Shown here: one piece after another, positions 61,572-64,000 of the stretch
Layout: each line of letters starts with the position of its first letter
Numbering within the stretch: position 1 is the stretch's first letter
NCBI GenBank assembly: GCA_049293015.1
Contig: JBATSB010000171.1
Location: 1-64,000 of the forward strand
Length of the DNA: 64,000 bases
Direction: 5' to 3'
Source of the DNA: UBA2330 sp049293015
Lineage (GTDB): Bacteria > Bacteroidota > Ignavibacteria > Tepidaquicellales > Tepidaquicellaceae
Notes under the pieces: generated by a model
What the model was told of the DNA's origin: nothing
The model's database searches: none
The model's input: the letters and a program-made list of their open reading frames with translations, nothing else
Made by a program: the position numbers and the translations under genes

Positions 61572-64000
61572 ATGAAAAGATTAACGTTACCGGTATTTAT
61601 TTCGATATGTGCATTCATGATTTTGGCATTCGGGCTAAGTGATAAAAATTTAGATAAAAAATCAGATAAGGATCCGAAAATAATTTCAGACAGAAATAAT
61701 AATACATATCAGCCGGCGACTATTGATTCAAAAAAAATGGATGGTAATAACATCAGCACTTGGTACAGAAATAACGGCAGTTTTAACCGTCAACCTCCAA
61801 CGGGTAATTCAGGATTTGAATGGCCGAAGGGCAGTGGAAAATTTGCAAGATATGCGTCAGGTCTCTGGATCGGTGCTGTAGTTGGAAACGATACTCTTTT
61901 TTCAATTGCTGAATATGATTATGAATACAGACCCGGCTATATTGACGAGAACGGAAATCCACAGGGAATTGACGATCCTGAATTCAGAGTTTATAAAATA
62001 AACAAAGGCGATACTTTAAGTGACGACTATATTAACTGGCCTGCAGATCAGGGTGCACATACTGATGAAAATGGGAAACCGTTTATGATGGGAGATCAGA
62101 CAATGTTTTGCAGTTATACAGACGGATATCCAGAAGCTCATAATAATAATGCCGGTCATACTGCACCTTTAAATGCACAGATACTCCAGACAAACTGGTG
62201 CTTTAACAGCAGCTATATATTTTTAAATGATGTGATCATTACTGAATTAAGGATTATAAATAAAAGTAATCTCTCCTGGACAAAGTGTTACTTTTCAATA
62301 TGGACTGATGATGATCTTGGACATTCAAATGACGATGCTGCCGGATGTGATTCTCTGCTAAGCTTTGCTTACACTTACAACGATCCTAACATCGATCCGG
62401 AATATGGTATTGCTCCACCTGCTGTAGGTTTTTTATTATTAAAAGGAGCGGAGGGAATTAGTTCAAGCGATACTGTAAAATTTTACAGTCCTCCATTGAG
62501 CAATAACCTGATAAAAAAATCAGGATACAAGAATCTCGGAATGTCATCATTTTGTTTTTATTTAGGAGGAGCACCTTCTCTAGGCGATCCGGCAAATTAC
62601 AGGGAAGCTTATTTAAATCAGCAGGGAATCAGAAGAGACGGGACAGTATGGATAAATCCTGAGACCAATCTTTTTACTAGATTTCCTTTTTCGGGTGATC
62701 CTTATGCAATGACAGGATGGAATCTGCCATTCGGTACTGATAACAGGTCTATGTTGAATTCAGGACCTACTACTGTAAATCCGGGCGATACGCAGACAGT
62801 AATTTATGCGCAGATCATTGCGCGCAGTGGAAGTAGCAGAGAAAGTGCACGGACATTGAAGAACAATGCTCTTTATCTGAAAAATTTGTATGAAAATAAT
62901 TTTGAAATTTCAGCTGCAGCAACTCCGCCTGTTTCAAAATCCTATTCATCCGGTAACGGAAAAATTTATCTCTCATGGAATGATGCAGCGGAGAGAGTCA
63001 GCTATCCGAATGATTTTACCGATACAGAATTCAAATTTCAGGGATACAATATTTATCAGATAAGCTCTTATTCAACAAACCCATCTGAAAACGATACTGT
63101 ATTGATAAAAACTTTTGATAAAATTGACGGTGTTAAAGACATTAGGGACAGCGTTTATCTCAACAATTATGAAGGATATATTTACGGTATAGTTCAGAAA
63201 GGCAGTGACAACGGCATCTCACGGTATATTGAACTTGATAAGGATTCCCTTGGCAATCAGAATTTTATAAATGGTGCTGAGTATAAATATTGTGTGACAG
63301 CATATTATTATGATCCTTCGGGTGGAGTTTATACACTGGCAAAAGTTCTAGAGTCGTCAAAGATAGTTCTCAAGGTCATTCCTCAAAACATCACACCGGG
63401 TACGACTATAAATTATTCATTAGGAGATACTGTCTTTACAGATCAGAAAGACTTTGGTGTGACTCCTGTTACTTTTGATCCGTTAAAACTTTTGAATGCA
63501 TCATACACTTCTGTATTCGGATTGAACAGTAATAATAAACTGAGCTGGACGCTTTCGAGAAATTATAATGGAAGCAGTGAGATGTTATTTCAAAATATAG
63601 AAAATTTTACCGGCAGTCAGGACACTGTCAAGACTGCCGATGGTTTGATGTTCATTCACAAAATGATCCGTGATTCAGGCATAGTAAGAGATCCTGATGA
63701 TAATTATTATTTGAATAACAAAATCCCGACCAATACACGATCACGTGCATGGAGCTATGAACCAGCTGAGAATGTGTGCTTCAGAGGACCGGATACATTA
63801 GCAATCTATACTGCAAAAATAATTACACAGCGGCAATTCGAAAGCCGAAGTCTTGGAATGAGTTTTCCGACTCAGGGAACATTCAATAATTTCAGATCGA
63901 GATTAAGAGCAAACGGCAATAGTTTTTCTCCGGGTACAGGCACTAACACTTTGCTCACGGGCGGACCTTTGAGAAAGATTAAAATTGTATTTGGGGAAAA
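61572..64000 (+). CDS. Giant secreted T9SS-type protein, paralogue 4 of 4, cut by window edge
   Basis: An open frame from the ATG at 61572-61574 to the right edge (809 codons and two bases), so the C-terminal sorting domain is out of view. The start MKRLTLPVFISICAFMILAF matches paralogue 2, as do the acidic stretch, GSGKFARYASGLWIGAVVGN, CYFSIWTDDDLGHSNDDAAG, the Fn3-like module and the final visible GGPLRKIKIVFGE. The last codons stay in the same frame as the start, so no net frameshift has occurred. The domain before the Fn3-like module is the most diverged of the four, for example FCSYTDGYPEAHNNNAGH. Confidence 0.85.
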   Translation, partial: MKRLTLPVFISICAFMILAFGLSDKNLDKKSDKDPKIISDRNNNTYQPATIDSKKMDGNNISTWYRNNGSFNRQPPTGNSGFEWPKGSGKFARYASGLWIGAVVGNDTLFSIAEYDYEYRPGYIDENGNPQGIDDPEFRVYKINKGDTLSDDYINWPADQGAHTDENGKPFMMGDQTMFCSYTDGYPEAHNNNAGHTAPLNAQILQTNWCFNSSYIFLNDVIITELRIINKSNLSWTKCYFSIWTDDDLGHSNDDAAGCDSLLSFAYTYNDPNIDPEYGIAPPAVGFLLLKGAEGISSSDTVKFYSPPLSNNLIKKSGYKNLGMSSFCFYLGGAPSLGDPANYREAYLNQQGIRRDGTVWINPETNLFTRFPFSGDPYAMTGWNLPFGTDNRSMLNSGPTTVNPGDTQTVIYAQIIARSGSSRESARTLKNNALYLKNLYENNFEISAAATPPVSKSYSSGNGKIYLSWNDAAERVSYPNDFTDTEFKFQGYNIYQISSYSTNPSENDTVLIKTFDKIDGVKDIRDSVYLNNYEGYIYGIVQKGSDNGISRYIELDKDSLGNQNFINGAEYKYCVTAYYYDPSGGVYTLAKVLESSKIVLKVIPQNITPGTTINYSLGDTVFTDQKDFGVTPVTFDPLKLLNASYTSVFGLNSNNKLSWTLSRNYNGSSEMLFQNIENFTGSQDTVKTADGLMFIHKMIRDSGIVRDPDDNYYLNNKIPTNTRSRAWSYEPAENVCFRGPDTLAIYTAKIITQRQFESRSLGMSFPTQGTFNNFRSRLRANGNSFSPGTGTNTLLTGGPLRKIKIVFGE

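Noticed and set aside
53000..63700. Minus-strand frames inside the giant paralogues
   Set aside because: All are short, antisense to conserved coding sequence and repeat at equivalent places in each paralogue as expected of shadows.
61572..64000. Broken (pseudogene) fourth paralogue
   Set aside because: Direct translation shows one open frame from the ATG to the window edge that stays aligned with its sisters; it is only truncated by the edge.

Overview
The window is A+T-rich chromosomal DNA with bacterial housekeeping genes. It most likely comes from the Bacteroidota/Chlorobi group, probably an Ignavibacteria-like lineage. This is inferred from large secreted proteins ending in type IX secretion (Por) sorting domains (NPFNP / YPNPYYGFSS motifs, C-terminal Lys or Arg), a mitochondrial-like citrate synthase, DUF481 and DUF4412 proteins and generally weak Shine-Dalgarno sites. 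No rRNA, tRNA, prophage or CRISPR array was seen.

Layout. 1-7.4 kb: isocitrate dehydrogenase (cut by the left edge), a TMEM175-like membrane protein, rpsT, a minus-strand run (UPF0173 hydrolase, parA, parB, ridA, AHSA1-type protein) and citrate synthase. 7.4-13.3 kb: surE, obg and an unknown acidic protein in one minus-strand run, then a 749-aa T9SS-exported protein. 13.3-14.85 kb: non-coding DNA with a strong Shine-Dalgarno/short ORF/terminator leader and a seven-copy palindrome array. 14.85-21.2 kb: a kynurenine-pathway cluster (kmo, kynU, a formamidase-like cyclase) that also holds two proteasome-like Ntn-hydrolase paralogues and is interrupted by a REP-associated tyrosine transposase with its own REP pairs. 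21.8-37.8 kb: SRAP protein, MFS exporter, pyruvate phosphate dikinase, an FMN hydroxyacid oxidase, an M48 membrane peptidase pair, queG, a Rieske protein, a second TMEM175-like protein, ribF-rpsO-pnp-STAS and a peroxiredoxin. 38.1-50.5 kb: a 1156-aa T9SS protein, a phytase-like propeller protein with a YjbQ protein, a DUF4412 lipoprotein, trxA, dnaE and an unknown 477-aa helical protein. 51.0 kb to the end: four tandem paralogues (about 1075-1090 aa) of a secreted T9SS-type protein, the last cut by the right edge, separated by near-identical intergenic DNA rich in 8-bp repeats.

How genes work together. Citrate synthase, isocitrate dehydrogenase and pyruvate phosphate dikinase serve central carbon metabolism. 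The kmo/kynU/cyclase set would take formylkynurenine to 3-hydroxyanthranilate and alanine, a route to NAD or to tryptophan catabolism; the first and last enzymes of that route are not in the window.

The best candidate for an undescribed system is the pair of adjacent proteasome-like proteins at 18314-20418. One keeps the Thr/Asp/Lys catalytic set of HslV/20S beta subunits, with Thr exposed after Met removal. The other has Gly, Asp and Asn at those positions and looks like a non-catalytic partner. Next in interest are the alternating palindrome array near a RAYT gene and the expandable paralogue array with octamer repeats just upstream of each start codon.
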